Of a DNA stretch of 64,000 bases, positions 12,602 through 23,046 are shown in pieces. The stretch lies in assembly GCF_000003815.2 (NCBI RefSeq), contig NC_049984.1, positions 2,250,936 through 2,314,935 on the forward strand. Reading direction: 5' to 3'. The DNA comes from Branchiostoma floridae. Its lineage: Eukaryota; Chordata; Leptocardii; Amphioxiformes; Branchiostomatidae. The number at the start of each line of letters is the position of its first letter. Within the stretch, counting starts at the first letter, position 1. The translations under genes were made by a program, and so were the position numbers. The notes beneath the pieces are model-generated. The model saw only the letters and a list, made by a program, of their open reading frames with translations. It had not been told where the DNA came from and searched no databases.

Positions 12602-13571
12602 TTAACCTCAAACCACCGTAGCTTTTTTGTGACATAGATTACCGTATGGGGTCAAAACTGACCCCATAACTTTTTGTACAAATACATTTTTTTTGTGTGA
12701 CTCTTTTTGTAATTTGTATATATGTATAGTTTCATGAATCTATGTGGGACAGTCTGACATGATTAGGTGAGAATAATTTTGGCTCATTATGACAATTTAT
12801 GCAAAAGATCATGAGGACCACATTTTGCACCAACGCTATTCAGACCGGATAGGAGGATTTTGATGCCTGTACCAACTTCAATGTCGTATAGCGCCTGAAT
12901 GGCTTATGCTAGGGCCACCAAACTAGGTAACTTTTTAGAAATTGTTAATAGCAAACATTTTCGATGATCAAAGTATGTTCATGATATTTCATGTTGCCAT
13001 GGCAACGGAGTTCTGACAGACATATTTATTACGAAATTTTCTAATTTTGTATTAAACATTTCAATTTAAGGTTTTCTTGGCAAACAACAGTTGTTTATCA
13101 CATCTTATAAAATTTAACGTAAATTTCATGACTCAAAATTCATAATTTATGCTAATTTGATGACGTCATCAGTGAAAATCCAAGATGGAGGCCGATTTTA
13201 GCTAAATGACGTCATAATGTCGTCATATAACATGATAATGGCACAAAAATTGTTACCGTAATTTTGGCTTACACGTACATCATTCTCTGAAAATTTCGTG
13301 ATCATACCATAAGTTGTTTAGGTGTGGGGCACAAACGTCTGTTTAAAAAAATGCTGGGGTCAGTTTTGACCCCACTGGACCATGCATAAACTTTCTAGGA
13401 TAACTTAATCAATGATAAGCCAATCTCGGTAAAAACGTATAAGAAGTTATAGTACATATATACAAACAAACTCATGGGAGGAAATTTGTTTTCAACCAGA
13501 AATGCCATAATGGCAGCCATTGATATACGCCTGGGGTCAGTTTTGCCCCCATACGGTGGTTTGAGGGTTAA
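12602..13571. mobile_element. TTAA-flanked (piggyBac-like) non-autonomous element
   Basis: TTAA at 12602-12605 is followed by cctcaaaccaccgta. The right end reads tacggtggtttgaggg followed by TTAA at 13568-13571. The terminal inverted repeats differ by one C. Sub-terminal tggggtcaaaactgacccc and ggggtcagttttg blocks are also inverted between the ends. TTAA duplication is the hallmark of piggyBac transposition; no transposase is present, so assignment rests on termini and target site. Confidence 0.82.
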
Positions 13572-14223
13572 GGTGTCTCGGTTGGCTAAATTGGCATTTT
13601 GACCTTCCACTGTTTTCTTATTAATGAATTAAGAAAGAATGGAGCCATAACGAATGTTGATAGATGGGCATTAAAGAATTCTAAATCTGATTTTTTGGGG
13701 GCCAAATTGATGACGTCATCATTTTTATTACCTCTGATATTATTTTTTTCTATGACAAAATACAGCACTTTGGTACATACCACTGTAATGAAACTTCGTT
13801 TTTCGTTGCATAATGATGGAAGCTACAAACGTAGTGTCGCGCAAATGGATATATACTACCCATCCTGCAGTATCAAGAATTAAATTCTTTTAATTAGATG
13901 AAAACAAACATTTTCTAATTACTACAGATCATTAGCAGATATCAATTTGCGCAACACTACGTTTGTAGCTTCCATCATTATGCAACGAAAAACGAAGTTT
14001 CATTACAGTGGTATGTACCAAAGTGCTGTATTTTGTCATAGAAAAAAATAATATCAGAGGTAATAAAACTGATGACGTCATCAATTCGGCCCCAAAAAAA
14101 TCAAATTTAGAATTCTTTAATGCCCATCTATCAACATTCGTTACGGCTCCATTCTTTCTTAATTTATTAATAAGAAAACAGTGGAAGGTCAAAATGCCAA
14201 TTTAGCCAACCGAGATACCTTAA
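13568..14223. mobile_element. Long-palindrome TTAA element (foldback MITE)
   Basis: Two arms of about 300 bp (13572 to about 13880 and about 13930 to 14219) are inverted copies with few mismatches, separated by about 50 bp. The ends are ggtgtctcggttggct and agccaaccgagatacc, flanked by TTAA at 13568-13571 and 14220-14223. Each arm carries the same short frame (MTFHCFLIN...) on opposite strands, which is a by-product of the palindrome. The left TTAA is shared with the adjacent element at 12602-13571. Confidence 0.88.
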
Positions 14224-14452
14224 TACTGCTAATATTTTTCTCCCTATGTACAAACTTCTGCAGGCTGGTATTTTAACCCCTGGTAATGGTATACAAAAGA
14301 ATGATGAACCATTTAGATATTCTAAAGCTTCATTGAGCATTAGTCATAGTAAACATTACTGGTTAGCGCACAGACATTGTGACACTGCCCAGTTCTATTT
14401 CTGTTTGAATGGCTGTTTTCCCAGTTGTTGGAATGGTTATTTCCCAGGCATC

Positions 14453-14872
14453 TAATGTGAACTTAACCATTCTTGCAATGGTTGAGTGATGTTAATTCGT
14501 CAAATCCAGCTGGTGAGATGAATTTGACAGCCCAATCTGTGGTCCCAGACATTCGTCTCCCTTAGCAAAGCTTGCTATTAGATTCAAAGATTCTTATACT
14601 TGTGCTAACTTTACACCAAGCTGGTTGCCAGACGAATCTCATTTTATAGTGTGAATGTCTCTTTCAAAATGTTGTTTTAACGCTTCCAGCCTAATTCTCA
14701 CCTACCCGGCAGTAATCAGTCGTCTCTCCAAACAACTCCCTCGTCTACCATACTAGCTTGGTGTCGGTAATTAGCTTTGAATTGTTAATAACCCAAGCTG
14801 GGGATATATTCAGACTCCAGTCAAGCTATCTCAATTCTGACTCAGACTTCAAGCAGGAGCTGTCAAGTTTTT
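14453..14872 (+). repeat. Split direct repeat A1 (left end of Ngaro)
   Basis: 420 bp repeated without gaps at 19043-19462 (offset 4590). It begins taatgtgaactt and ends within a T-run (aagttttt). It probably contains the element's promoter because Gag starts 36 bp downstream; this is inferred from position. Confidence 0.95.
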
Positions 14873-14908
14873 TCAGAGCCAAGAAGATCTCAGTCTTAGA
14901 GGGTAGAG

Positions 14909-16135
14909 ATGCCCCCATCACGGAGGCGAAGAGGCGAAAGAGCTCTAGATCGGCTAGCCGCTCACAATAAGTCTCCAGAGCGTAGCAACAACGGCAAGGA
15001 CGGGAATAAGAAAAATAAGAAGAACCCCAAAGAGAAACCCAAGGAGAAACCCAGGGACAAAGAGAAGACTCTCAACCAACAACAGGACGACGCCACCCAG
15101 CAGGAACTTCGCAGCCTCAGGGAAGAAGTTGCCCGCTATAAGGCAGAGGAAGAGAAACGCCGCAACACAGGGACTCAAGAGGGCATCCAGCAGCAACATC
15201 TGAACGGGGGCCAGCAGCAGATGCAACAAGGGAACCAGCAGCTTCTACAGCAGGGACCCCAGGCAAGCCAGGGACAAGTACAGCCGGACATTCAGCTACT
15301 ACATGTGCAACAGCAGCTGAATCAGGCCGGAGCAGCAGGCGTCATGGGTCAAGGTACTGGGGAAGGTCTGCAGGTTCAAGGTGTGATGCAATATCCTTAC
15401 AATTTGGGTTTACCTAATGGTCCTGTAGAAGTGTCTTGTAATAGGGTCGAGACAAGCAGCATCCTTCCCTCTGTCCCTTTAGAGGTCAAGAAGAAGATTT
15501 GGGGTAACCAGTTCGTGCCTTTGGAAACTCTGTTGCGAACAGAGGAAGCTGATGTGGAAGATGGGAAAATGCTGCTTGTCTTTGACCCTAACAACGCTAA
15601 TAATCCAATGTCGCTAAGCAAGAAGAAGTCACCTAAGATAACTAACCTGCAGCAGTGGATCAAGGGCTATCAAGCCTTGATGTTGGTAATGTTAGAGAAT
15701 AACCCCAACCGAGCCAAGGAGCTCATAGGGTATCAGTGTATTATCATGGATGCCGCAGCCAAATTCCCTATGCATCAGTGGTTGCAATATGATGAGAAAT
15801 TTAGAAAATCCACAGCAGGTATTCCAACTAAAAGATGGGATGTTGTCGACGTCCAGTTGTGGGTAGTCACGTTCACCTGGGCTCCCAGAGCATCATGTAA
15901 CCTATGCCAGTCCCCAAATCACTGGGCAAAGGACTGCCCTGCGAAAACCAAAGGGCATTTCAATTCCACCAATCCGAAAGGGGGGCGACCTAACTTTAGG
16001 TCTTGTTATGACTTTAACAAACCTAGAGGTTGTAACAGGGATCACTGCAGGTTCTCACACAAGTGTAGTAAGTGTGGAAGGGACGGGCATAGCATATTTG
16101 AATGCTCTGGGACACCCTCACATGGGATGAATTGA
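14909..16135 (+). CDS. gag: Ngaro ORF1, Gag-like zinc-finger protein
   Basis: A 408-residue structural protein of the retrotransposon, expected to bind element RNA and form particles. The first ~55 residues are strongly basic (RRRRGER, KKNKKNPKEKPKEKP). Residues ~60-90 are coiled-coil-like, and ~85-150 are Gln-rich. The C-terminus has three metal-binding motifs in a row: a retroviral-type knuckle CX2CX4HX4C (CNLCQSPNHWAKDC), a CCCH-like CX8CX4CX3H motif, and a second CX2CX4HX4C knuckle (CSKCGRDGHSIFEC). The start ATG at 14909 is the first in this frame after repeat A1. The frame is intact and followed after 43 bases by the RT frame. Confidence 0.88.
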   Translation: MPPSRRRRGERALDRLAAHNKSPERSNNGKDGNKKNKKNPKEKPKEKPRDKEKTLNQQQDDATQQELRSLREEVARYKAEEEKRRNTGTQEGIQQQHLNGGQQQMQQGNQQLLQQGPQASQGQVQPDIQLLHVQQQLNQAGAAGVMGQGTGEGLQVQGVMQYPYNLGLPNGPVEVSCNRVETSSILPSVPLEVKKKIWGNQFVPLETLLRTEEADVEDGKMLLVFDPNNANNPMSLSKKKSPKITNLQQWIKGYQALMLVMLENNPNRAKELIGYQCIIMDAAAKFPMHQWLQYDEKFRKSTAGIPTKRWDVVDVQLWVVTFTWAPRASCNLCQSPNHWAKDCPAKTKGHFNSTNPKGGRPNFRSCYDFNKPRGCNRDHCRFSHKCSKCGRDGHSIFECSGTPSHGMN

Positions 16136-16178
16136 ACTTGGTATTCATGGATAATTACTTGATGTTTCAGCCTGTTCC

Positions 16179-17811
16179 ATGACTGAAAACCCAGCGGTAG
16201 AGATATGTAACTATGATACTAACTTAGTGACTCCAATCAATGTTGTAGAATTGGAAAAAGAGCTTTCCTTGTACCCCAACAAAGAGTTAGTTAACTACTT
16301 GGTGAACGGCTTCAAAGTAGGATTCAGTTCAGGGTATACTGGACCAAAGATTTTCAGGATTTCTAAAAACTTGGTGTCTTGTAAAGAAAACCCCGCTAAG
16401 ATCGTGGAAAACATTCAGAAAGAACTCCTAAAGAAAAGACTAGTAGGCCCATTTCTGAATCCTCCTTTCCAGTTCTTCCAATGTCATCCTATCGGAGTTG
16501 TTCCCAAAAAACATAGTGAGGACTGGAGAACTATTTATCACTTGTCGTATCCCGAAGGGGAAAGTATTAATGACTACATTCCCAAAGAGGATTTCTCTGT
16601 AAAATATGTGACTATTGACGATGCTATTGCCATGTTGAAACGTCTGGGCAAGGGAGCCTTCATGGCTAAGACCGACATAAAATCTGCCTTTAGAATCATC
16701 CCACTACACCCTAAGGAACATGAACTGTTTGGCATTTGTTGGGATAATAAATTCTATTACGATAAATGCCTAGCCTTTGGTCTCCGAAGCGCCCCCCTGT
16801 ATTTTCAGCTCTTTTTCGGATATGTTAGAATGGATTCTCAAGTTTAATCACCAAATTGAAGAAATTATCCATATCTTGGATGATTTTCTTTTGGCCACAA
16901 CACCAAACGAGCAACTATGTAAGGATAAACTTCAAACCATGTTGAAGGTTTTCAACAACCTAGGGGTCCCAATAGCAGAGGAGAAAACAGAAGGACCTTC
17001 TCAAGTGCTAGTTTTCATGGGAATTGAGCTAGATTCTTTGAAGCAAGAAGCTAGGCTTCCATTAGACAAACTACAGCGTCTAAAAATGAGCTTTGTGGAT
17101 TGGAGGGCTAGAAACAGATGCACTCTAAAAGAACTACAGTCCCTCATTGGTATGCTAAATTGGGTTTGCATAATCATTCCAGCAGGTAGGGCCTTCTTGC
17201 AACGTATGATAGCCTTGACTAGAGGAGTCAAACGTGCCAGACATCGCATAAGACTTACTACTGGGTTCAGGAAAGATCTAGCTGTTTGGGAGACTTTTGT
17301 ACAAAACTGGAACGGCAAGTCCTTTTTCCTACAAGAAGAATGCGACAATCGCGAGCTGGTAGAGATCTTTACCGATGCATCAGGCACAGAGGGATTCGGA
17401 GCTTTCTACAAGGGCCTTTGGTTCAATGGGAGATGGCCTTCCCAGTATCGGCTTTCCAAAAAAGCAGGCATAAGCATAGAATGGCAGGAGCTGTACCCTA
17501 TTACAGTAGCTTGCACATTGTGGGGTGATCATTTCCGTAACAAAAGGGTCACTGTTTGGTGCGATAATCAGTCAGTAGTAGCTATAATCAATTCTATGAA
17601 GTCAAAAATACCTAAGATTATGGATCTAGTGAGACCAATCGTAGCCATATCTTTGGAACAAAACTTTGTCTTGAAAGCAGTCCACCTGACTAGCGAAGAA
17701 AACAGCTTAGCCGATGCATTATCCCGTTTTCAGATGGACAAATTCAGACAACTGGCTCCGCAAGCTGCTCTAGTCTCTTGTTCCATCCCCGAATCACTGA
17801 TGCTGAACTAA
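16179..17811 (+). CDS. pol: Ngaro reverse transcriptase-RNase H (frame broken once)
   Basis: Copies element RNA into DNA. The first part (16179-16847) carries early RT motifs (GVVPKKHSEDWR, KTDIKSAF, FGLRSAP). The second part continues in another frame from about 16790 with the catalytic LDD box (HILDDFLL, near 16875) and a C-terminal RNase H with its acidic residues in FTDASG, IEWQE, WCDN and LADALSR. The change of frame falls at a run of six C (16792-16797), where the motif order shows one extra base. The rest is open to 17811. Either this copy carries a recent inactivating indel, the run is an assembly error, or a programmed shift exists; the first two are more likely because RT motifs are normally in one frame. 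It overlaps the recombinase frame by 34 bases. Confidence 0.88.
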
Positions 17812-18809
17812 GAAGGCAAGCACAACATTACTTCCAAGCCGCACTTAAACCCAACACTAGGAGTACTTACTCTTCAGGAGAGACCAGGTTTATTCAGTTC
17901 TGTATAAGACACAAACTTTGGGATGTACAGCATAATATACTACCAGCTTCAGAGCACACTTTAGTCTACTTTGTGTTGTCCCTAGCCCAGACGGTTTCTT
18001 ATGGCACAATTAAGGTCTATCTACATGCTGTACGCAACTTACATCTGGAACAAGGTTTTGAAGACCCGACTAAAGGGTCATTTCTACTTGATCGCATTGT
18101 TCAGGGAATTAGAAATTGTAAAGGAGAACAACCAAGGAGACTACGCCTACCCATAACACTCCCAATTCTCCAAGGCTTGTGTAACAAATTGGAGCTCATC
18201 TTTCAAAATAAGCCTTTTGATAACTTGGTGTACAAAACTTCCTTCCTGGTAGCTTTCTTTGGTTTTCTGAGGGTTGGTGAATTCACTTGCGATTCTTGGA
18301 CACGTTTCGATCCAGCTTTTCATCTGCAATGGGATGATGTGACTTTCGTTCCCAATGTGTTCCAGCCCTCCTACATCCAAATTGTTATCAAAGGGTCCAA
18401 GACTGACCCAGGTAGAAAAGGTGTACCCATTATCTTGGGACAAACCTTCTCAGCGTTATGCCCAGTAAAAGCTTTGAGAGAACTCTATCTCTCGAGAAGG
18501 TACCAGGAAGGGCCTTTATTCAGGCTCTGGTCAGGAACTTTCCTCACAAGGTCAAATTTGACCCTTGTTCTAAGACAAGCCTTGACTATGTTAGGCATCA
18601 ATTCGAGTCACTATGCCTCCCACTCCTTTCGGAAGGGTGCAGCTACAACAGCTGCAGAAAGAGGTATCCCTCCTTGGTTGATTCAGATCCTAGGCAGATG
18701 GTCGTCAGAGTGTTACAAGTTGTACATCTCTTTGGCTACAGATCAGTTAAAAGAGGTCTCTTTTAACTTGACTAGACATAGTAGTCAGGTGTATATGGGG
18801 GGAAGGTAA
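17778..18809 (+). CDS. Ngaro tyrosine recombinase
   Basis: A 343-residue integrase that would insert the circular DNA form by site-specific recombination, replacing the DDE integrase of LTR elements. The N-terminal core-binding region (residues ~10-115) starts with the typical PNTRSTYSSGETRF pattern. The catalytic domain has Arg165 (FFGFLRVGEF), the HxxR box with His282 and Arg285 (SHSFRKGA), Trp308 (GRWSSE) and the likely nucleophile Tyr316 (YKLYI). All catalytic positions are present and the frame is intact. The stop lies 29 bases before repeat B1. Start chosen at 17778, which overlaps the end of RNase H. Confidence 0.93.
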   Translation: MFHPRITDAELRRQAQHYFQAALKPNTRSTYSSGETRFIQFCIRHKLWDVQHNILPASEHTLVYFVLSLAQTVSYGTIKVYLHAVRNLHLEQGFEDPTKGSFLLDRIVQGIRNCKGEQPRRLRLPITLPILQGLCNKLELIFQNKPFDNLVYKTSFLVAFFGFLRVGEFTCDSWTRFDPAFHLQWDDVTFVPNVFQPSYIQIVIKGSKTDPGRKGVPIILGQTFSALCPVKALRELYLSRRYQEGPLFRLWSGTFLTRSNLTLVLRQALTMLGINSSHYASHSFRKGAATTAAERGIPPWLIQILGRWSSECYKLYISLATDQLKEVSFNLTRHSSQVYMGGR

Positions 18810-18838
18810 CGTATTCCTGAGGAACACGTTACCTTTGT

Positions 18839-19046
18839 GGGCAAACTTTGTGCGTAGGTTGCGCTCAAAGCCCCCCATCTCACCTGATAACAGGCAAAAA
18901 TTTGTGATGCAAATTGGTAACACTGGAAATCTTACGTATCTCACTCCCCCTTCTTATGCCACAAGAACTGTGTTGTTGTCCTTTATTCAATTGTATGTTA
19001 TTTTAGTTAACATGTGTGTATGCAAGCTGGATGAATGACAATTAAT
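18839..19046 (+). repeat. Split direct repeat B1
   Basis: 208 bp repeated at 20370-20577 (offset 1531), starting gggcaaactttgtgcg and ending gacaattaat. Its last four bases (TAAT) are also the first four of A2, so B1 and A2 abut with a shared core. Confidence 0.95.
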
Positions 19047-19462
19047 GTGAACTTAACCATTCTTGCAATGGTTGAGTGATGTTAATTCGTCAAATCCAGC
19101 TGGTGAGATGAATTTGACAGCCCAATCTGTGGTCCCAGACATTCGTCTCCCTTAGCAAAGCTTGCTATTAGATTCAAAGATTCTTATACTTGTGCTAACT
19201 TTACACCAAGCTGGTTGCCAGACGAATCTCATTTTATAGTGTGAATGTCTCTTTCAAAATGTTGTTTTAACGCTTCCAGCCTAATTCTCACCTACCCGGC
19301 AGTAATCAGTCGTCTCTCCAAACAACTCCCTCGTCTACCATACTAGCTTGGTGTCGGTAATTAGCTTTGAATTGTTAATAACCCAAGCTGGGGATATATT
19401 CAGACTCCAGTCAAGCTATCTCAATTCTGACTCAGACTTCAAGCAGGAGCTGTCAAGTTTTT
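19043..19462 (+). repeat. Split direct repeat A2
   Basis: Second copy of A1, apparently identical over 420 bp. The B1-A2 junction reproduces the sequence expected when right and left ends of the element are joined in a circle. Confidence 0.95.
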
Positions 19463-20369
19463 CCCACCCTACCCACCCTTTATTTGACTTGTTCAAAGTT
19501 GTAACTAGTTTGTTTTAAGTTTTGAGTCAAGGTGCGTTAAACACCTGCTGGACAAGAGCATGGATTTAACCGACCAGCCCGCTATTGGCTATAAAAACTT
19601 TTGGCACCCAGGGTAAAACGGTCGCCGGCTCGCAGCAAGACTCAAGTAGTAGGTATATGGACCTTGCAATAGACTTGCTGTGCTATCTGATCGATAATAT
19701 TGAGCCTTTTGGAGGAAATGTGTATGTTGCCTTTTCCTCTCGGTTTCTTTATTGTTGATCCAAATTTTAAACAGATTGTTAGGTATCCTCTGAAACACTA
19801 TAGTTTACCTTGGTTGTTACGATACTCTGTTAACCTAGAAGTAAAGCAAGGTCCTTTAGGAGAAGTTGAGTTTCTGAATAAACAAACCGGGAACGGATAC
19901 AAGGATCTTTCAGTGTTACCACAGATTATGTCAAAAAGAACCTTTCCATTTAAGTTCAACAAGGGAGTACTATGGTTTACTCTGTACTTGTTGGGAGACA
20001 TTGAGCTCCAGGAAACAGTCCCAGAATGGGGGCCGCACAACATAGAAAAAGGGACGTTCTCGTGGTAGAGACGTCCCACGGTGCCTACCTTGGTTCGCCA
20101 AGAGGGTTGCCCGCGGAGTTTCTGGGACTGTGTAACCATGGTCCATTACTGAGTTGTGATGGGTGGTTACAACGTGTGTGGAACTATGTACTGTCACATC
20201 TTGATCGAATGGGTGGTTATCTCACTGGTAACCATGGACCGTTACTTTCAGTGTGTGTGTGATGGGTAGTTCCACGGTGTGTCACCTCGCCTTTGGTCAG
20301 TAGGGAGGTGCGAAGATCTTTGCTAGATCTTGGTAGACATGGAAGGTTAGATTCGTGTTGGTTTGTGTG
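19463..20369 (+). other. Ngaro A2-B2 spacer with an unidentified ORF
   Basis: 907 bp unique to the 3' part of the element. It contains an open frame at 19700-20068 (122 residues, hydrophobic N-terminus, no family I recognise) that may be accidental. About 100 bp recurs in two diverged copies near 20135-20260 (gtaaccatgg(t/a)cc...gatgggt(g/a)gtt). Confidence 0.6.
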
Positions 20370-20577
20370 GGGCAAACTTTGTGCGTAGGTTGCGCTCAAA
20401 GCCCCCCATCTCACCTGATAACAGGCAAAAATTTGTGATGCAAATTGGTAACACTGGAAATCTTACGTATCTCACTCCCCCTTCTTATGCCACAAGAACT
20501 GTGTTGTTGTCCTTTATTCAATTGTATGTTATTTTAGTTAACATGTGTGTATGCAAGCTGGATGAATGACAATTAAT
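20370..20577 (+). repeat. Split direct repeat B2 (right end of Ngaro)
   Basis: Second copy of B1. It ends with TAAT, and the flanking genomic DNA resumes with aaaagaaataatg. With the left flank ggcatc, the inferred empty site is a single TAAT. Confidence 0.94.
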
Positions 20578-21140
20578 AAAAGAAATAATGTACTGCCTTT
20601 GCCAATGCACTTGTCTCCAGTATGCATTTTATCCACCTAAACTGTTTTCAAATATTTCTAATCTAATGTGCCAATTCATGACAGAAAAGTATTGTACAGG
20701 GATACAAGTTTGCAGACAGTAAATATGAACCATACTACAGCTTAATTTGTTGTTTCTCATATTCTATAAAAGTGAAAACAAACAACAGTTCAACAGAAAA
20801 CAGAATCTGAGTAAAGCGTCTGTTCAAGAAAGAACTGTCTCAAGTGATTCCCTGAGTGAGTCCTACATTTTCAATTGTTGTCCTCTTGCAAAAATTTCTC
20901 TTGACAATGGTCCAACATTTACAACCATGAAAATATATTGGAGTAGCGCAGTGTAATGGATAGAATCTATACCAATCAAGTACCCTGCGCACGTCGCAAA
21001 CAGACCACATCTAACACAGACAAAACATGACGTCTCCGATAGCGCTAGCTGGGTATGAGAGACATTTCACCAAGAATCTGTGGATTGCCAGGCCACCCTG
21101 CTCGAGTGTAAACAACACCATTCATACGTCTGCAAGTAAT
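20578..21140. other. Intergenic, no gene recognised
   Basis: AT-rich sequence between the retrotransposon and the 3' end of the minus-strand gene; no supported feature. Confidence 0.5.
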
Positions 21141-21146
21141 CATAAC

Positions 21147-21152
21147 TTTATT
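21147..21152 (-). terminator. Putative polyadenylation signal AATAAA
   Basis: TTTATT on the plus strand reads AATAAA on the minus strand, in the context gcaataaagttatg, about 155 bases past the stop at 21306. Only a candidate. Confidence 0.4.
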
Positions 21153-21305
21153 GCACAACAATTGTACAAGGTACAAATATGGCATCTACAAAACTACAGT
21201 TCTATAGCTTAACTTGAGGCATATGTAACTAAAACAGGAGTGTGTAGTATGGGATAGGTTTTTTTTTACAATCATTGGAGGCTTTTACAATCATTGGAGG
21301 AATTT

Positions 21306-21812
21306 CTAACATCTAAACATATAAGCTATAACATTCAAACACCTTACCTGGAGATCTTGCTCTTGCAAAGATGAGTTTCCTTCCGTCGACGCATCGCCCT
21401 CCCCTTTCAGCGCGAGCTCCGACAGAGCCATGACGACCTCTTCCTTCACCTGCGTGCTATTGCTACTCGTCGCTAGACTGACATCGCTCCAGACCTGCAC
21501 CAGCTGCCTGGTGACGTCCCACAACATCGTCTCCTCGAACACGGTGGAGAACACCTCGGCCAGCTGGGTCCCCGCCCCGCAGAGGGAGTTGAGCGTGTTC
21601 AGGAAGTGGTTGACGGACTGTTGGATGTCGCTGACGTGCGCGTCCAGCGTGACCGGCATGCTGGCACTCGGAGAGCGATATTCCGCGCCGCCGGATCCTC
21701 CCGTCGACGCGGTGGCAACATCCGGGCCCTGACCGTGTCCCGCCGCGGTCGTGGCCTCTGTGGCGTCGTGCTTGGGCTTGAACTCCTTGAAATGGCGGCG
21801 TATGTTTTCCAT
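21306..21812 (-). CDS. Unknown protein, 168 aa if unspliced
   Basis: An ORF starting at 21812 (MENIRRHFKEF), with an in-frame TAA upstream, so this is the first Met of the exon. The first 50 residues are polar and Ala/Gly/Thr-rich; residues ~52-140 look like amphipathic helices (HVSDIQQSVNHFLNTLNSLC, then LWDVTRQLVQVWSDVSL). Codon use is GC-rich compared with flanks, which supports coding. A strong donor (CAG/gtaagg) sits at 21348/21347, so residue 155 may be the last before splicing to an exon I cannot find; reading on gives a stop at 21306. The exon probably begins at an acceptor near 21961 (tttcag). I do not recognise the family; a coiled-coil adaptor is possible but unproven. Confidence 0.6.
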   Translation of the reverse strand: MENIRRHFKEFKPKHDATEATTAAGHGQGPDVATASTGGSGGAEYRSPSASMPVTLDAHVSDIQQSVNHFLNTLNSLCGAGTQLAEVFSTVFEETMLWDVTRQLVQVWSDVSLATSSNSTQVKEEVVMALSELALKGEGDASTEGNSSLQEQDLQVRCLNVIAYMFRC

Positions 21813-23046
21813 GTCGCGCCACGCCCACAGTTCAATGTTGAGGTAGTAACGTTACACTGACGGCAGCTGATCTGCACATGTCCCTGCCACACTGCATGGT
21901 CGCCGTGGTAACCGCCCTCCCAGCTGGAGAAGAGATCTCGTCCCCAGCTCCTCTCTTTCTGAAATGACAAACAGAAGATGAAAGCTTACCCCCTCCTTTT
22001 TACTAACCTTATTATCTGTATACAAGCTGTGATTGGTTGTAATACAAAAACATCGCAGTTGTAAGAAATAACAGATGCATGAGACCTATTACATTACCAG
22101 TGCATACCAAAGCACTACCGATGCACTAATGTTCTATTCTGGACAGGTAAACATTAAGGACAAACACTTAACATGTGACTATAGACCAGTGTAAATTTGT
22201 CTGGGTGGCATGGGTAGCCTGTGTCAGTAAACAAGTTATTACGAATTACCACCAAGGTGTAATTTTTGTAAATAAACCCTTGTAGCTAACTGTTTACTAC
22301 AAAAACACTGGTAAAGTCTACCCAAAATAGAATTTGAGCTGTGAGTTGAACACGATTCGTGTTGCTCTTTAAGGACTGTTGTGTACACTGTTGAATGTTG
22401 ATATTATTTTGGGATTGACAAAGTAAAAATCTACATCAAAACTGCATGATTTCATAATTTAATCATTTCAGCGTCCTTCGAAGCTTCGCCACGTAGAGAG
22501 AAATTTGCACAAGAAAACGGCTACTACTAACGTTAGCGTAAAATGTTACTGATTTTGGCCTCGGCATAGGAAAAAGTGGTTACCAACTCTTGCCTTCTCA
22601 CAATGTCATAAAAACTGTGCTAAACGCTGTCATGGTAATAATTTGTCAAATGAACCCAAACATCAACACTCCGAAGTAAGCACACTGCCACATGTTACCT
22701 TCAGAATTTTGCCGCCCACAACGTTAAAAACAACCAAAACAAACCCTCACAGAGGGTAAAAATCCAACTGGGGTCACGGTTAAGGCTACAAAATATCGTT
22801 GCAACGCTGGCAGACATCATGAAAATACTTAGAACAGATAAGAAGGGAAGAAATTTACAAGTAATGTGGAGTGTTGTCGCGTCGAGCGCTGCTGAGGGTT
22901 GACAGACCAGGTCTCTCTCTGCGTGCAGGACTTGGTGCGCGAAAACCCGCCAACTTTTCTCCGCTCTCCCACGGCCGCAAAAAGTGGTTAGAACTCGGCG
23001 AAGGAAGTCCAGCCTACGCCTCTAGCTCGCGCACATCGTCCCCTAC
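21813..23046 (-). other. 5' UTR part of exon 2 and intron 1 of the unknown gene
   Basis: Exon 2 of the minus-strand gene appears to extend from its ATG to an acceptor near 21961; the rest to 23046 is the inferred first intron. No other gene recognised. Confidence 0.4.

Larger units (their letters stand above)
14453..20577 (+). mobile_element. Ngaro-type tyrosine-recombinase retrotransposon
   Basis: A complete 6.1-kb element with split direct repeats in the order A1, genes, B1-A2, spacer, B2. It encodes a Gag-like protein with zinc fingers, a reverse transcriptase-RNase H and a tyrosine recombinase. No methyltransferase domain lies between RNase H and the recombinase, which favours Ngaro over DIRS or PAT. 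A1 and A2 (420 bp) look identical and B1/B2 (208 bp) likewise, so the insertion is recent. TAAT occurs at the left end (14453-14456), at the B1/A2 junction (19043-19046) and at the right end (20574-20577), consistent with recombination of a circular intermediate at a short TAAT core. The RT frame is broken by one base near 16791. Confidence 0.93.

Noticed and set aside
13599-14192. Two nearly identical short proteins on opposite strands
   Set aside because: They are the same frame in the two arms of a palindromic element, with no other coding evidence.
21430-21970. Overlapping Arg-rich frames in the minus-strand gene
   Set aside because: GC-rich shadow frames of the ORF starting at 21812.
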